Shown: positions 1 through 12,039, counted from the stretch's first letter. The stretch is 64,000 nt of DNA from Prosapia bicincta (GCA_036971475.1 JBAIZL010000003.1:106990070-107054069), one strand, 5' to 3'. The notes: a model not told the origin generated them from the letters alone. Numbers and translations are program-made.

Positions 1-112
1 CACAAGTGTCATCCACTATAAGTTTACAAAATAGTATTTGAACCTAAGTGGAGGAATAAAGAGTATTTTATAAAGGATAGAAAATTCTAGCAAGATTTAT
101 ACATATATAGAG
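1..112 (+). repeat. SINE-like repeat tail (AACAGCTGTT family), cut by window edge
   Basis: The stretch matches the 3' tail of a dispersed repeat that recurs at 3.7, 5.9, 6.9, 9.9, 18.4, 31.0, 39.6, 50.2 and 51.5 kb. The shared order is a CATCAAGTGTCATCTACTA-like block, a run of A, TGTATTTGAAC, GAATAAA, GTATTTTAT, then ATTGAAAATTTGAACAAGAT. Only the tail is inside the window. No coding capacity. Confidence 0.6.
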
Positions 113-3100
113 CCTGAATTAATCAGTAGAGCCTGAAGTAATAGTTATGACTAAAGATGTAATTCGTAAGTTAGTTTCCAATAAAACAAAAGTAAAATTT
201 TCATTTAGAAAGTAAAAACAAATATAAAAAGTTTTATTTCATTAAATTCAATACACAAAATATTAGATTTTTGTTAAATCTTAATGTGTTGTACTTATGA
301 CTCACTGATCAACCCCTTTATAGGGAATATTAAACTATCAGATATATTTGTATTTACCAAGTTTTATTATATTGTGAAGCTAATAATAGTTAGTAATAAT
401 TACGTAAAACAGTTAACGAATGTGTATATGTAACAATGCCATAGCCAGAGATGTCTCTTTGGGGAGAGTCAAGGTCATGGCAAATGGGTGACATTTCATG
501 AATTCGAAATATCACATTTCCAGTCGTGTGTCAAGACAAAATCAACATTGTAAATTGTATCTACATTTTCAGAATTTTCATGCGCTTTACATTTTTATCC
601 AAAATCCGTTTAAATATTTAAATTCGAGGTCCCACGCTATATTAAATTTAAATAACCCTCTCCCACGCTGGTGTCAGTCTTGGTACGTGTGACACATGAC
701 AGAGCGCGGTATCAAACGCCTCAAGTGGCTCTTAGACTAGTTTGTTCAAAATGTATTGACGTAGGTGTTGGAGATAAATAAGAATGAAATTACGTTCAGG
801 ATAGACGTAAAAGTCATTTTATACTATTAAGCCAGTAAAGAGAAAAACGCCAATTAAAATTAAAAAACACATATTTTGTTAAACATGTAGTGCGTATAAA
901 TACGATTTCGAACATTATATTTATTAAAAAGGAACATGTATTAGTTATACGTATTCAATTTCTTTCACCTTCAAATTGCGAAGTGAGGGGCGGGGTTTAG
1001 GCGTTAAGCCACCCTCAGAAGTTTCTTTTTCATTTTTTATCGACTTGAGAAAATTACTTTAAAATTGATCAGTTGTGTGAAAAATTAAAAAAAAATTTAA
1101 ACTCTCAATGGTAAATTTAAATAATATTTACACTAAACAATTTTGTCGTAACCTTAGAGCTGTTAGTAATTACGCGGGTACAATATTGCGATGGCCGAAT
1201 ATTTAACACATAGATCTTTCGAAGCGTGACGTAATAGCTAATCTAAGACTGGAATTATGTAAGAGGATGATGTAACAAAGGATGAAGGTGGTCAAGACGT
1301 CGTACGGTGTGTATATTTCTATCTAGAGTTGTAGGTAATATAAAACAAAATTAGTGTTTTATTCAAGACCCTAACCTTGTAGTCCTCAATAAGTACCACA
1401 CGGCAAAGTTACCTAAATTTACTTAAAGTGCACTTAAATTTACTGCCCAATGAGCAATAGTTAAATTCGGAATGTATTTAAATTAGAATATCCACTAATT
1501 TTTCAACATGAGACAGGTTTTAAGCGCTAGAACGGGGTAAAATAGTATTTGAAGTTTCAGAAATGTAATTGGTGTTAATGTGCTCCCCTACCAGGATTTC
1601 AGTACTCCGAAAAGGGTTTACCGATGCCGTTACTGTCCAAAATTAAAATGTGCAAATATTGAGTTCGTTTTGCAAAACAAGGCAATTAAGTTTATATTTC
1701 TTTCAATCATGAATAACCTGTACTGTTGAAAAAATGTTTATTTACAAATATATTTGACTCAGTATTTATTTAAACATAATACAGTTTTACATAGCGTTTA
1801 TATACAGAGATTAGATTCAACACTGTAACGAAAATTGGGCATTTAATTACAATTTATCAATGAATCTATATTTTGTAACAATTTGTATTATTGTATATTA
1901 TCGTGAATGCAATACATGAAATTGTAATAATCATAGAATTGTTTTAGATCAACTAATTTTAAACTTTAAAACTATAAAACTAATTAAAATTATAAAATGT
2001 ATACATCCACTAATATTACGAGTTCAGGAAAGTAACATCACTTCTTAATATGTAAAAAGGCATATAAATCATTATTTAGTTCAATCTTTATCTACTTTAT
2101 CTGTTATGTAGCCTTATTATTGAACTACATGATTTTATTTACTTATTCCTTGCAGTTAGTTTACACCTTCTTCTGCTGCGCATGCTCAGAATATGCTCTT
2201 TATAATGTATTAGCTCACGGTTCTACGGTTCCAGTGACGTTAAATTGCCTACACGACGCCGTATTTTGTTGCTTTGAATCTGCAGCGAATATATACATGT
2301 TCAGCCAAGTATATCATTATATTTCTTCTACAAATACGTTAATACTTAAAGAAAATACGTTTTAAATTACGTTTTAAATTCCAACACATATTAATAAAAG
2401 TAATTTATATACCTATAATTAAATGTCATGTCAAAACAAATGGAATTCTGTGTAAGTGGTATTTTAGCCTTAATTATTTTAGCTGGTTAAAAACACTTTA
2501 AAAATGTAAACAAATGTTTAAATATCACTCTTTTCTTTCTGATTTCATTTACATTATACGTTTTGTTCTTCATATTTGTAGTAGTTCTGATGAATTTTAT
2601 TTTCTTCCCTTTTGAAACGGGGTAGCCAGTTTTTTTCTTCCCTTTTAGCTTATCACAGGTAACGTTTTCTGTCAGTGAAAAGCACTTATTATGAGGCAAT
2701 TGAGAGAAAAGTTTTTCAAACAAAGTAAAAACAATGACAACTGCAGACACAGTTTTCCAGTCGGTCTACAATGAGCTTTCGCTCACAACCTACTCCATAA
2801 ATAATCGTGTGTAAGGTGTACAGTGTCCACATCGCTCTATTCCGCTAAAAGTACCACATTGTTGTAACTGGACCTACGATTTAAAGTTATTTCCAAAGCT
2901 CATGTTTTTCATGTCCCTACCGTAAATTCTACCTAAAGAGTCCTCAAAGAAAATATTTTCCCAAATTAGGATCCGAAATTGGCATGGGAAACGAATTGGC
3001 AAGTTAGACGGTGATACGCAACAGATTGAAGGTATACGGGAGTCGGGCTTAAAGCTACCGTGAAACACGACACAGGCAAATGAGTATTGTGTCTACCTAA

Positions 3101-3704
3101 GCGTAGATTTACTCAGCCGTTAAGTAGTTGTTAGTAATCTGTGATAACAGTTACTTTACTGTCACTGTTACAAGAGATAACTCATCCTGATACCACTATT
3201 ATCGCGTGAACCTAACAATACAAGTGCACAGGTTCTATATTAAAAAGTTATATTAAATAAATTAAACTAAAATAGCGTATTAAAGAGCAACAACTGAATT
3301 GTAGTTTTATTATCTTTGAAATAAATTTATTCTATACTTTAACCAACGTTTAAATTTAGTAGATTAAATACAAAAAAGTAAAATAACCCTATTCATAATC
3401 ATATAAGTTAGTGCTCAGATTGTGAGTTTAAATATAGTATACAATAAATACACACTAGTATACAATTACTCGTAATACAATATTTAATCATAATATGGTT
3501 TACTTATATTAAGATTTATCATTTTGATCGGTGAAATATTCATTAAGTACGATCAATTCAAACATTTTTTTGATTGACTCGATCATAAGTGTATTTATCG
3601 TAACGAGGAAATGGGTTGCCGAGCAAATGCGATAAAACAATTGTATAGTGAGAAATTATGTACAGCGTGTATGTCTTGGTTGTTCAGTTCCTTCTATCAG
3701 TTAA
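113..3704. other. Intergenic AT-rich DNA, no gene recognised
   Basis: Apart from the repeat at about 340-492 (listed separately), I see no coding region, RNA gene or transposon end here. Open frames are short (up to 87 codons) and have no recognisable motif. Confidence 0.5.
340..492. repeat. Uninterrupted paralogue of the repeat hit by the 3.9-kb transposon
   Basis: This stretch, read in reverse complement, matches the DNA flanking the transposon at 3889-5488: the CCATAGCCAGAGATGTCTCTT block corresponds to 5492-5520, and GGGGAGAGTCAAGGTC corresponds to the 3873-3885 flank. It therefore represents the pre-insertion (empty) arrangement, with the insertion point equivalent to about 459-461. Confidence 0.6.
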
Positions 3705-3850
3705 CTCTCTCCTTAAATATACCTTGTTCAAATTTTCAATCGTAAATAAAATACTTTTTATTCATCCCTTCTGGTTCAAATATATATTTTGTTACATGTA
3801 GTGGATGACGCTTGATGTTATTAAAGTATTTTCAAATGTTTATTTATTAA
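3705..3850 (-). repeat. SINE-like repeat tail, reverse orientation
   Basis: Starts with ACCTTGTTCAAATTTTCAAT and runs through ATAAAATACTTTTTATTCATCC and GTAGTGGATGACGCTTGATGTTA, the reverse complement of the family tail. Partial copy. Confidence 0.6.
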
Positions 3851-4180
3851 ATAAATTCAGTTACTTTCTACAACCTTGACCCCCCTTATAGTGGGATAAA
3901 GGAAGTCACTGACCCCGAAATTCTAAGACCATAAATGAATTTTCCTAAAACTTTTTGAGTTATCTTCAGGAGTATGCGAATATCATTAGTGACATAAGTC
4001 TGATTTGCGGAAATTCGAGGGGCGGGGGGAGCCCCCCTCGAAGGGCGTCTTAGACACAAAATACCATAAAAAATGGATAAACCTCATATGTTTCAGTGCA
4101 GAAAACAGTGGTTTAAGTTTAAACAAAAATTAACTCGTTTTGAGATATATAAGTGTAAAGTTTGGATTTTTACCCCCCAA

Positions 4181-4853
4181 AATATTTAACAAAAATTAGA
4201 GTGTTTATTCAGATAAATAATTCCTTTTTTTGTGACGTCTTGATCCGGAGATATTTCCGTTCAATGTTTTGGCTATCAACTTTCGATACACAAATTGGAC
4301 CCAAATATGGTAGATATATAAAAAACAGTTATTGTAAAAAACGTTTGAAATAAAATTTTAAGAGGATAAAATAACGAACATTTTAAGACCAATTAGAAGA
4401 CCATATCTCAAATAAAAAAAAATTAGGAAAAACCAATTTTTTTTAATTTACAAAAAAAAATAAAATAAATGTATTGTAATAATGAGAGAAATTGCTCAAA
4501 CGACAAATAAAATTAGAAACTTTATTTTTATGTAATCTTCAATACTCTTAACCATTTTATGTAAATTCAATGCAATATTTTGCGATTTACTAAACTTTAA
4601 TCTTAAAATTTTGAAAATTAAGTCTAATAAAAAAAAAAATGGTTTTTGTAAATTTTCAAGAAAACAGTTAATTTTACAAGGAAATAGTATTTAACAAAAA
4701 TTATAGTGTTTATTCAGATAAATAATTCCTTTTTTTTGTGACGTCTTGATCCCGATATATTTCCGTTCAATGTTTTGGTTATCAATTTTCGATGCACGAA
4801 TTGGACCCAAATATGGTAGATATATAAAAAACAGTTAATTATTGTAAAAAAGG
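4181..4853. repeat. Duplicated 165-bp block inside the transposon (two copies)
   Basis: Positions 4181-4343 and 4686-4853 both carry TTTAACAAAAATTA, CAGATAAATAATTCC, GTGACGTCTTGATCC and TTGGACCCAAATATGG in the same order with a few differences. The frame through the first copy (4162-4353) is not conserved and is not called as a gene. Confidence 0.7.
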
Positions 4854-4861
4854 TGGTATAA

Positions 4862-5235
4862 GGTTTGTGATTGTAGGGAATGCCCCCAAAAGGGCTGATT
4901 TTGCTCTTCTAGAGCTCTTAAGCCAACTTGTCATTTACGGTACTTAAATTTTCTGAGTGAGCTGTCTAAACAATGTATTTAAAGTTTTTATGCTTTTCTA
5001 TTTAAGGTGCTTGTAGATAATGCCCCCAAAAGGGCTGATTTTGCCCTTCTAGGGCTGTTAAACCAATTTTTCATTTACGTGACTTTGATTTTCTGACTGA
5101 ACAGTCTAAACAATGTATTTAAAGTTTTTTTGCTTATTTATTTAAGGTGATTGTAGATAAGGCCCCCAAAAGGGTTGATTTTTGCCCGAAAATTGCCCTT
5201 TTAGAAATGTTGTACCACTTTTTTTAGTTTCGGGA
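4862..5235. repeat. 140-bp tandem repeat, about 2.7 units
   Basis: Units begin near 4862, 5002 and 5142. Each contains GCCCCCAAAAGGG(C/T)TG, a TTTGCCC/TTCTAG block, TCATTTACG and CTAAACAATGTATTTAAAG. The third unit is partial and diverges after about 5230. The repeat lies inside the TIR transposon. Confidence 0.75.
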
Positions 5236-5491
5236 CCATAATTTTGTGTCTTAGCAGACACAAAAACGTAATATACTATTATTTGATTCACTTAAGTCAT
5301 TCATTTATCTCTGCTCATAAGGGTTGTTTTTGCCCCTATAAGGGCAATGGGCATTTCCTCAACACAGACTATTGTCACTAATGGACCTTATATATTTTAA
5401 AAGAGATTGCAAAAAATTTCAGATCAATCGATTCACCGTCTTAGAATTTCTTGGTTTGGCCTTTTTAGTGACTTCCTTTATCCCACTATTA

Positions 5492-5620
5492 AGAGAAACA
5501 TCCCTGGCTATGGCCTTGTTACACACAATTATTCTTTAACTGTTTCAAGTAATTATTACTAAGTACTATTGGTCTTAGTTATATAATAAAATTATTTAAT
5601 ACAAATATATGTGATACTTC
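5492..5620. repeat. Right flank of the interrupted repeat
   Basis: Reverse complement of 340-460: the CATCCCTGGCTATGGCC block, then CAAGTAATTATTACTAAGTACTA. It continues the repeat split by the transposon. Confidence 0.55.
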
Positions 5621-5853
5621 ATTATTCCCTGTAAACAGGGGTATCAGTGAATTATCCGTACAAGACAAACATATCTAAAAAAAATTATAATATTTTTAAT
5701 AATATTATTAAATTTATAGACACGAGACTTTTGATATTTATTTCCTTCTATTTTATATCGTAAAATTTTAAATATTAGTTTCTATAGAAACCAATATAAG
5801 ATTTAAATCATTTAGGCAGAACTATTTTTTAAATAGCTAATAACTTACTTACA

Positions 5854-5854
<1 letters not shown>
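5621..5854. other. AT-rich spacer, nothing recognised
   Basis: No open frame or repeat that I can place. Confidence 0.4.

Positions 5855-5926
<72 letters not shown>
5855..5926. repeat. (TA)n microsatellite
   Basis: About 35 TA dinucleotides directly abutting the reverse SINE-like copy that starts near 5930. Confidence 0.95.
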
Positions 5927-5927
<1 letters not shown>

Positions 5928-5929
5928 TA

Positions 5930-6290
5930 TATATCTTGTTCAAATATTCAATAATTAATAAAATACCTTTTATTTATCCACTCATGTTCAAATACATTTT
6001 TTTAAAAACTAGTAGTGGATGACACTAGATGTTACTAAATTTAATAAAATAAATTTAGTTTTATATTACAAAGACACAAAAAGGGACAATGTATGCAATA
6101 TAGTTAGTTCGTCCCGTTTTCCTGAAAATAAGTGATAACAAATGATTTTATAAAACAGCCGATTTTATGTTGAAGATTATGCAGTAGAACAGCTGTTTAA
6201 ACGTAAAAGGTATGTTTTAATATCTATATTGTTTTAAATTATTATTAAAATAACTAAAATAAAATTTTTCTTTGACGACGCAAGAAGGTT
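5930..6290 (-). repeat. SINE-like repeat (AACAGCTGTT family), near full length, reverse
   Basis: Begins ATATCTTGTTCAAATATTCAAT and runs through ATGTTCAAATACATTTTTTT, TAGTGGATGACACTAGATGTTA and TAAGTGATAACAAATGATTT to GCAGTAGAACAGCTGTTTAAA. This is the family order reversed. It abuts (TA)n at its tail side. Non-coding. Confidence 0.65.
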
Positions 6291-6924
6291 TTCACTTTAA
6301 AAACGTTTGTTTACATAAGAAAACTAAAGATTTGTAAGGCCGTGTAAAACTGCACTGTTTATTTGCGGATTCACACACAATAAGGAAGCAAAGCACAACA
6401 TTCTTGGCACTGTGCACAATGCCTGAAGTTACGAGCGCTCACAGCCGCTACCATATTGATCACAGTTTATTTGTCAGGCAGGGAAGAAGAAGAAGTACGA
6501 ATATTTTGTGTAAACAACAGGGACACTTAATAACGCCCGTAAATACCGTCACTTGTTCATTCTTTATCTTTTGACACTCTTAGGGCATATATTTTGTTAC
6601 TTTGCGTCGATCTAATACAAGATAAATTAGTTTACGTATACGTTATGACAAAATGCTTTAAAAAAAGAGGATAAAAAGTTTCAAAACCATAGTCACTGTT
6701 CTTTCTCCTAGAAACGTATTAAACAGAACGACATATTTGTTACAAAGTTAATAAATTTAAATACAATAGTAATATGTTGTAAAAATCTCTGTAAATATGG
6801 AATTAAAATCGTTTATCTTTTATTGTTTCCTTATACATTTAAACCATTTCCAAATTAAAAATCTTTATATCTAATAATAATATAATTTTCTGCTAGACTC
6901 TATATAAATGTACTGAGATTATAT
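6291..6924. other. Intergenic, nothing recognised
   Basis: No convincing frame or repeat. Slightly GC-richer around 6390-6480 but without a motif I can name. Confidence 0.4.
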
Positions 6925-7348
6925 AAAACAAGTAGTATAAACAAAAAATATAGTAAGTCAATTCCTACTTAAGTCAACAAAAAAAGTTTTAATTGTAGTT
7001 ACTTTTTAATAAATAATTACAATTAATATAAATAAAGTAATATAGCATATTTGTTAAGCAGCTGTTCTACCACATAACCTATAACATAAAATCAGCTGTT
7101 TTATGAAATCATATGTTATCACTTATTTTAAGCCAAATGGGACGAAATAACTATATTGCATAACATGCCTCTTTTGGGAAAGATTTTTTCCCATGTAACA
7201 CTAAAATAAATTTATTAAATTTAGTTAATGAATTAAAATTAGATAAAACTCTATTAACATCAAGTACCATCTACTACTAGTTCAAAATAATGTATTAAAT
7301 TTGAATGGAAGAATAAAATGTATTTTACTAAGGATTGAAAATATGAAC

Positions 7349-7350
<2 letters not shown>
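6925..7350 (+). repeat. SINE-like repeat (AACAGCTGTT family), near full length
   Basis: Family order is intact: AAGTCAATTCCTACTTA, AGCAGCTGTTCTACCACATA, AAATCAGCTGTTTTATGAAA, CATATGTTATCACTTATTTTA, the AATTAAAATTAGAT block, then AACATCAAGTACCATCTACT and the ATTGAAAATATGAACAA tail. It runs straight into (CA)n. Confidence 0.65.

Positions 7351-7441
<91 letters not shown>
7350..7441. repeat. (CA)n microsatellite
   Basis: About 45 CA units with one CT interruption. The reverse-strand Cys-Val reading frame across it is an artefact. Confidence 0.97.
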
Positions 7442-7443
<2 letters not shown>

Positions 7444-8216
7444 AAGGGGTGACTGTAAAAGTATATAATGCCCATAAAACATCACTCTTTGCAGAAACCC
7501 CTCCTTAGATCCAACCTAATTACCAGAATGCCTGTTTGCTACCAGAAGTCCTGTTTGAAACCCATAGGGGTACATTTCTAGCACTCAGTCAATGTCGCAG
7601 CCACAAATGCTGTACTACCTCGGGTGCCACCTAAGACCTCTATCTTTGAATGACTGACTGGCGTACAGAATATAAATAGTTCTGAATGATGGAGAGTAAT
7701 ATAGAGTAACGATATGGAGTAATATACTCTCGATATAATATATCCATATTATATGGATATAATATGGAGAGTAACGAAGAGTAATATAACAATAGTAAAA
7801 AACTCAGAAAACTGTGATTGTATATTATTTATACATGGTTATTATTGTGTAAAACGTAATATATTTTTCCTATTAACCTTTTTCACGCGAAAAATAATAA
7901 TAAGTAAAGATAAACCCAACAATCATTTTAAATTACCAATAAAATTGCATGTACGTGTCCACGTCAGGAGGTACATAAGAGTATACGTTTTGAAAGTTGT
8001 GACAAAAGAATTTTATAAATATTCTCCTACTGTTAATGATAAAAATAAATTACATTTAACATAATATAATAAAACAATTATATTTTGTAAATACATAGGA
8101 AGAAAAATGAAAATTTCAAAAAAGTAACATTTTTATAATATACACACAGAGTCATAATTTAGAAAACGCAACATACAAAAACCAATTACTTTCAACAAAT
8201 ATTTTTCTAAAAACTT
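7442..8216. other. Intergenic with a short TA-rich palindromic stretch
   Basis: At about 7690-7785 there are repeats of GAGTAATATAGAGTAACGA-type sequence around a palindrome, ATATCCATATTATATGGATA. The reading frame at 7753-8064 starts inside this repeat and has no recognisable domain. Nothing else is seen. Confidence 0.4.
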
Positions 8217-8411
8217 AAATGTTTTAAACTTGCCTATAGTAGCAGTTACTTTGCTTGTTGAGGACGGCCGTTTCGGGAGATGCGTCCCTTTGTCAACTCA
8301 GACTGTAACTCGAGTTACGGTCTGAGTTGACAAAGGGACACAACTCCCCAAACGGCGGTCCTCAACAAGTAAAGTAAGTACTACTATAGGCAAGTTTAAA
8401 ACATTTAAAAG
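8217..8411. repeat. Foldback palindrome with hammerhead-like cores
   Basis: Arms of about 90 bp meet at GTAACTCGAGTTAC (8305-8318). Outer ends are AAATGTTTTAAACTTGCC and its complement. On the minus strand, 8259-8300 gives stem I UGAG/CUCA, junction UUGACAAA, stem II GGGA/UCCC with a 6-nt loop, GAA, palindromic stem III ACGGCCGU and C at the cleavage position. The right arm's copy (8328-8362, plus) has GAA changed to CAA and a broken stem III, so only one arm looks intact. Non-coding; not flanked by (TA)n. Confidence 0.75.
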
Positions 8412-8507
8412 TGTTTAGTGATTACTAGTAGCTCACGTGAAGATGGAATCTACAAATGTAAATATTTTTAATTAGAGAATATGGGAAATACATAGGAACA
8501 TCGGAGT

Positions 8508-9112
8508 ATATATTTCTTCCTCCGGATGGAAGTAAACTCCAATACAAAAAGAGTTGGTGCTACAGACTTGATTGCCTCAAACTTCACCACGAGCATTTGG
8601 CGGTTAAGAAAGCTGTCACTCTCTATCTAAATACACAGGCGTAACACACGGGATAGTAATTTTCTCTGATGACTATTGCTGGAAGCAATAACAAACGGAA
8701 ACAGAAACATCACCTCTGCGATAAATGTACTGCTTGAGAGTCTACACTGTAAGGGGAAATCATGCCATCTACAATGGATCCTTGCACACGTGAATATTGC
8801 AGGCAATGAATGTGGCGACTCATTGGCCGAAGATTCCGGGTAACACAATTGCACGTACAGAAATAGTGGCCCAAAACAGACGCCTACTATATAACTTTAA
8901 AAGACCACTTATCACCGACTTTAATTGCCCTAGATAATTGCAAGGTTAAGAACAAATCATTTTCGAGAGATAAAGATTCTTCCAGACGAGATCAGAACAT
9001 ACGTTACCTGCAGAAAGTGTCCGGATGTCAGTCTAAATCTGAGACACAACTTCAAGTACCCAGCACTCACGCCACTTATTTTGAAGTTGTAAATAGTGCC
9101 ACGGAAAAACCA
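8508..9112 (+). pseudogene. Non-LTR retrotransposon RNase H and C-terminal zinc motif, decayed
   Basis: The plus strand encodes, in pieces, an RNase H domain like those ending Jockey/R1-type retrotransposon ORF2 proteins. Visible pieces are PDGSK at about 8521, LAVKKAVTLYLNTQA at about 8595-8640, IVIFSD at about 8653, then after a one-base shift LLLEAITNGN and AINVLLESLHCKG, LQWILAHVNIAGNE (the usual WIP-HV-I-GNE motif) and DSLAEDSG followed by a stop. Downstream, 8975-9090 gives TYVTCRKCPDVSLNLRHNFKYPAL, split here as TYVTCRKC and LRHNFKYPAL. This resembles the C-x2-C...H...C-P-A-L motif with the last Cys now Tyr. Stops and frameshifts make it a pseudogene. The reverse transcriptase portion is not present upstream. 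Confidence 0.75.
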
Positions 9113-9904
9113 TCTAAAAGTTGTTCTCTTCAGCTAACAGTCGTCGGAGCTGGTGACAGTTACTGTCCGGACTTTCGATACGATCTAAAGCTCCTTGGCC
9201 ACGTAACCAACATCATAGAAACACCTGTAATAATATTTGTGTGTTGTAAAGGGTTGAAATCCAGAGATTTAAACACCGCGACTCTAAATTAAGTCAAAGT
9301 AGAATGTGAATTCCAATTTAGTACACGACTGATTTTTCTCCAAGTATTGAAAATAAATTGTTAATGATACATTCATATGATAAATTATCATTAGTTGATT
9401 TGACTTTGCTCATCATTCCGACGAGATCTTGATCCAGTTGTTCACAATAAGATCCTACTATAAGGTTTAACCTATAGTACACTTTTTAATTAAGATATTG
9501 TTATTATGGATTTGTTTTCGGGTATAGGACATGCGATCTAAACGTTAGAAGCAGCTTTACGCACGAAATACACGACATTTTACGTCATCCGTGTTCCTTC
9601 CGTCTTTGCAATTTGCTTAAAAAGCACATCTATTCTTGCCGCACCATTTACCGTCATCTAGACTTGTAATTCGATTGCTTGGGCGATCGTTACAGAAATT
9701 TATCAGTTTGTTTATCGTTTAAATTATCCTTAGCTAAGGGTTGTATGGTCGAGAAAATGGAGTGCATTAGTTTTGTGACATTTATGTTTAATGGTTTTCA
9801 TTTATTATTCGGAAATATATCTGATTAGAGAGTTATACTTTTAAGGACAGTTTATTTAAATTCTTTTGTATCTAAACATTGAAGATTTATTTAAAAGTAA
9901 TTTG
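9113..9904. other. Intergenic, possibly residual 3' part of the non-LTR element
   Basis: No domain is recognised. The 91-codon frame at 9017-9292 overlaps the retrotransposon remnant out of frame and is not a gene. Confidence 0.35.
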
Positions 9905-10340
9905 AATATACGTCATTAACTTGTTGTAAAGTAACAAGTAACAAAAATTGTTTAAAATCAATTCCTACTTACGTGAAAAAAAATTTATTTGAGTTACTTG
10001 AATTTCAATAAATAGAATAAATATAATTAAAGTAACAACCTATGCGTTAAAACAGCTGATCTACCACATAACATATAAAATCAGCTGTTTTATGAAATCA
10101 AACCGAATAAAGTAATTACATTACATTTCTTGCTCATTTTGTGAAAAGATTTTCTCCTTAAAAAACTAAAATTAGTTCAATAAATTTAGTTATTGAATTA
10201 TTATTTGAAAAAACTGTATAAATATCAAGTGTCTTCTACTACAAGTTTAGAAAATGTATTTGAACTTTAATAGACGTATAAATAGTATTTTATTAAAGAT
10301 TGAACATTTGAACAAGATATTTACAAGAAGAATATGAACT
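9905..10340 (+). repeat. SINE-like repeat (AACAGCTGTT family)
   Basis: Carries AAATCAATTCCTACTTACG, AAACAGCTGATCTACCACATA, AAATCAGCTGTTTTATGAAA, ATATCAAGTGTCTTCTACTA, and ends ATTGAACATTTGAACAAGATA followed by ACAAGAAGAATATGAACTAATAAAAGGAG-type sequence also found at 18.8 and 50.5 kb. Confidence 0.65.
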
Positions 10341-10559
10341 AATAAAAGGAGTTGAAAAAGACAGCCCAGATTTTAGTGAATTATGTTTGTACTTCCAATT
10401 AAATTGTCGAATTTTATTTCGAATTTTGCGTCTTAAAATATCCAGGAGTTAACTGGGCTATTAGTTATAGATGTATTTGACCTTTGTTTGTAAATGGCAT
10501 ATAAAAAGATGACTGACATCATTAGGGTTTGTACTTTTAGAAACGTTTAACGGGAACGA

Positions 10560-10560
<1 letters not shown>

Positions 10561-10653
<93 letters not shown>

Positions 10654-10685
10654 GTATGTATATATGTATATATATATATATATAT

Positions 10686-10748
<63 letters not shown>

Positions 10749-10751
10749 TAC

Positions 10752-10790
<39 letters not shown>
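10561..10790. repeat. Compound (CA)n(TA)n microsatellite with GTATG/CATAC variants
   Basis: About 20 CA units followed by roughly 190 bp of TA with scattered TG/CA variants. Several Tyr-Ile or Cys-Val frames across it are artefacts. Confidence 0.95.
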
Positions 10791-10793
<3 letters not shown>

Positions 10794-10795
10794 AA

Positions 10796-11308
10796 ATCTA
10801 ATAGTGTCTGTCTGTGTGTGTGTTACTCAATCACATAAAAACTACTGGACCCACTGAGCTGAAATTTTACATGGACATTTTTATGCTACCTGGTTAACAC
10901 ATAGGCATATTTGTATTTAGAAATTCCATCAGGGTTCCGCCGCACTGGCCTTGAAAACTCTCTTAACACTCAATTATCTATAAACCATTATATATTTGGC
11001 CTAATCAGCTGATAGTAATTGGGTTTTAATCACCTGTAAAAGCTACTTTTAAACACAACAACACAGATGATAGTATATGTTTGTTATTATTCATCTTCCA
11101 GGGTTATTTATACTTTACAAATGTTATGTTACAAGTAGAAGCTTTTCCTTTTCTTGGGTTTTCAAGACAATAATCGTTATGTTTATAGTTTGATATATTT
11201 ATTATATGAAACCCAGTTAAATAATTTTATGGCTGTTTTTTATTTCACAATATAATAAGCACAATATAAATATACGTCATCCCCGTACAAAGATCAGCAA
11301 CTCAGCTA

Positions 11309-11310
<2 letters not shown>
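10796..11310 (+). mobile_element. Helitron-like non-autonomous element, ends CTAGT
   Basis: Begins with TGTCTGTCTGTGTGTG and ACTCAATCACATAAAAACTACTGGACC-type sequence, a head common in insect Helitron-derived repeats. Ends CAACTCAGCTAGT followed by ATATAT. The CTAGT end fits the CTRRT terminus and an A-T insertion site. A weak TACG/CGTA hairpin precedes the end. No Rep/helicase is present. The 5' boundary is uncertain. Confidence 0.45.

Positions 11311-11376
<66 letters not shown>
11311..11376. repeat. (TA)n microsatellite
   Basis: About 33 TA units between the Helitron-like end and the next foldback. Confidence 0.95.
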
Positions 11377-11380
<4 letters not shown>

Positions 11381-11718
11381 TGTAATCCTCAGATTAATTA
11401 TTTTTTCTTGTTGAACATGTATGGTGAAATAAAATAACTTTTATAAACAAGAATAAACGAGTATTACTTCATTTTATTGTTGATTGAAGCTTTCGCTAAT
11501 ATACATTATTAGCATTTTCAAAGTTTATAAATCACTGTCCAGTTATGTGACTAGAGTAAGACTGACTTACTTAGAGTAAGAGTCTTACTCTATTCACATA
11601 ACTGGACAGTGATTTATAAATTTTGAAAATGCTAATAATGTAAATTAGCGAAAAGCTTCAATCAACAATAAAATGAAGTAATACTCGTATATTCTTGTTT
11701 ATGAAAGTTATTTTATTT

Positions 11719-11721
<3 letters not shown>
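11377..11721. mobile_element. (TA)n-bounded foldback element 1 with hammerhead-like cores
   Basis: Inverted arms are about 11422-11558 and 11575-11721, with a 15-20 bp centre. The left end has an extra 45 bp containing TTTTTCTTGTTGAAC. Both arms contain ATTCTTGTTTAT. Right core on plus, 11617-11665: stem I AUU/AAU, junction UUGAAAAU, stem II GCUAAU/AUUAGC, GAA, stem III AAGCUU, then C. The left core (minus, 11485-11524) is similar with one A lost. Non-coding. Confidence 0.8.

Positions 11722-11788
<67 letters not shown>
11722..11788. repeat. (TA)n microsatellite
   Basis: Separates foldbacks 1 and 2. Confidence 0.95.
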
Positions 11789-11793
<5 letters not shown>

Positions 11794-12039
11794 CAACATA
11801 GGTTATTCAAATACAAGAATATTTATTAATTTATATCCAAAGCTTTTCGTTGGCAAACAGTACCAACATCATCAGGAATGAAAATTAAAATAATGTCGTT
11901 ACATTATAATGTACATTATTGTAATTTTCATTCCTGATGATGTTTTTACTGTTTGCCAACGAAAAGCTTTGGATATAAATTAATAAATATTCTTGTAATT
12001 GAATAACCTATGTTGTTTTAAATTATTAAACAAGAAAAC

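Larger units (their letters stand above)
3889..5488. mobile_element. Non-autonomous TIR DNA transposon, 1600 bp, TTA target duplication
   Basis: The ends are inverted repeats: TAGTGGGATAAAGGAAGT at 3889 and its complement ending at 5488. They are flanked by direct TTA at 3886-3888 and 5489-5491. A TTA duplication fits the PIF/Harbinger type (TWA); reading the outer TA as the duplication would instead suggest Tc1/mariner. There is no transposase frame. The interior has a G/C-rich hairpin near 4015-4040, a duplicated block of about 165 bp (4181-4343 and 4686-4853) and a 140-bp tandem repeat. The empty paralogue at 340-492 supports the boundaries. Confidence 0.75.
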
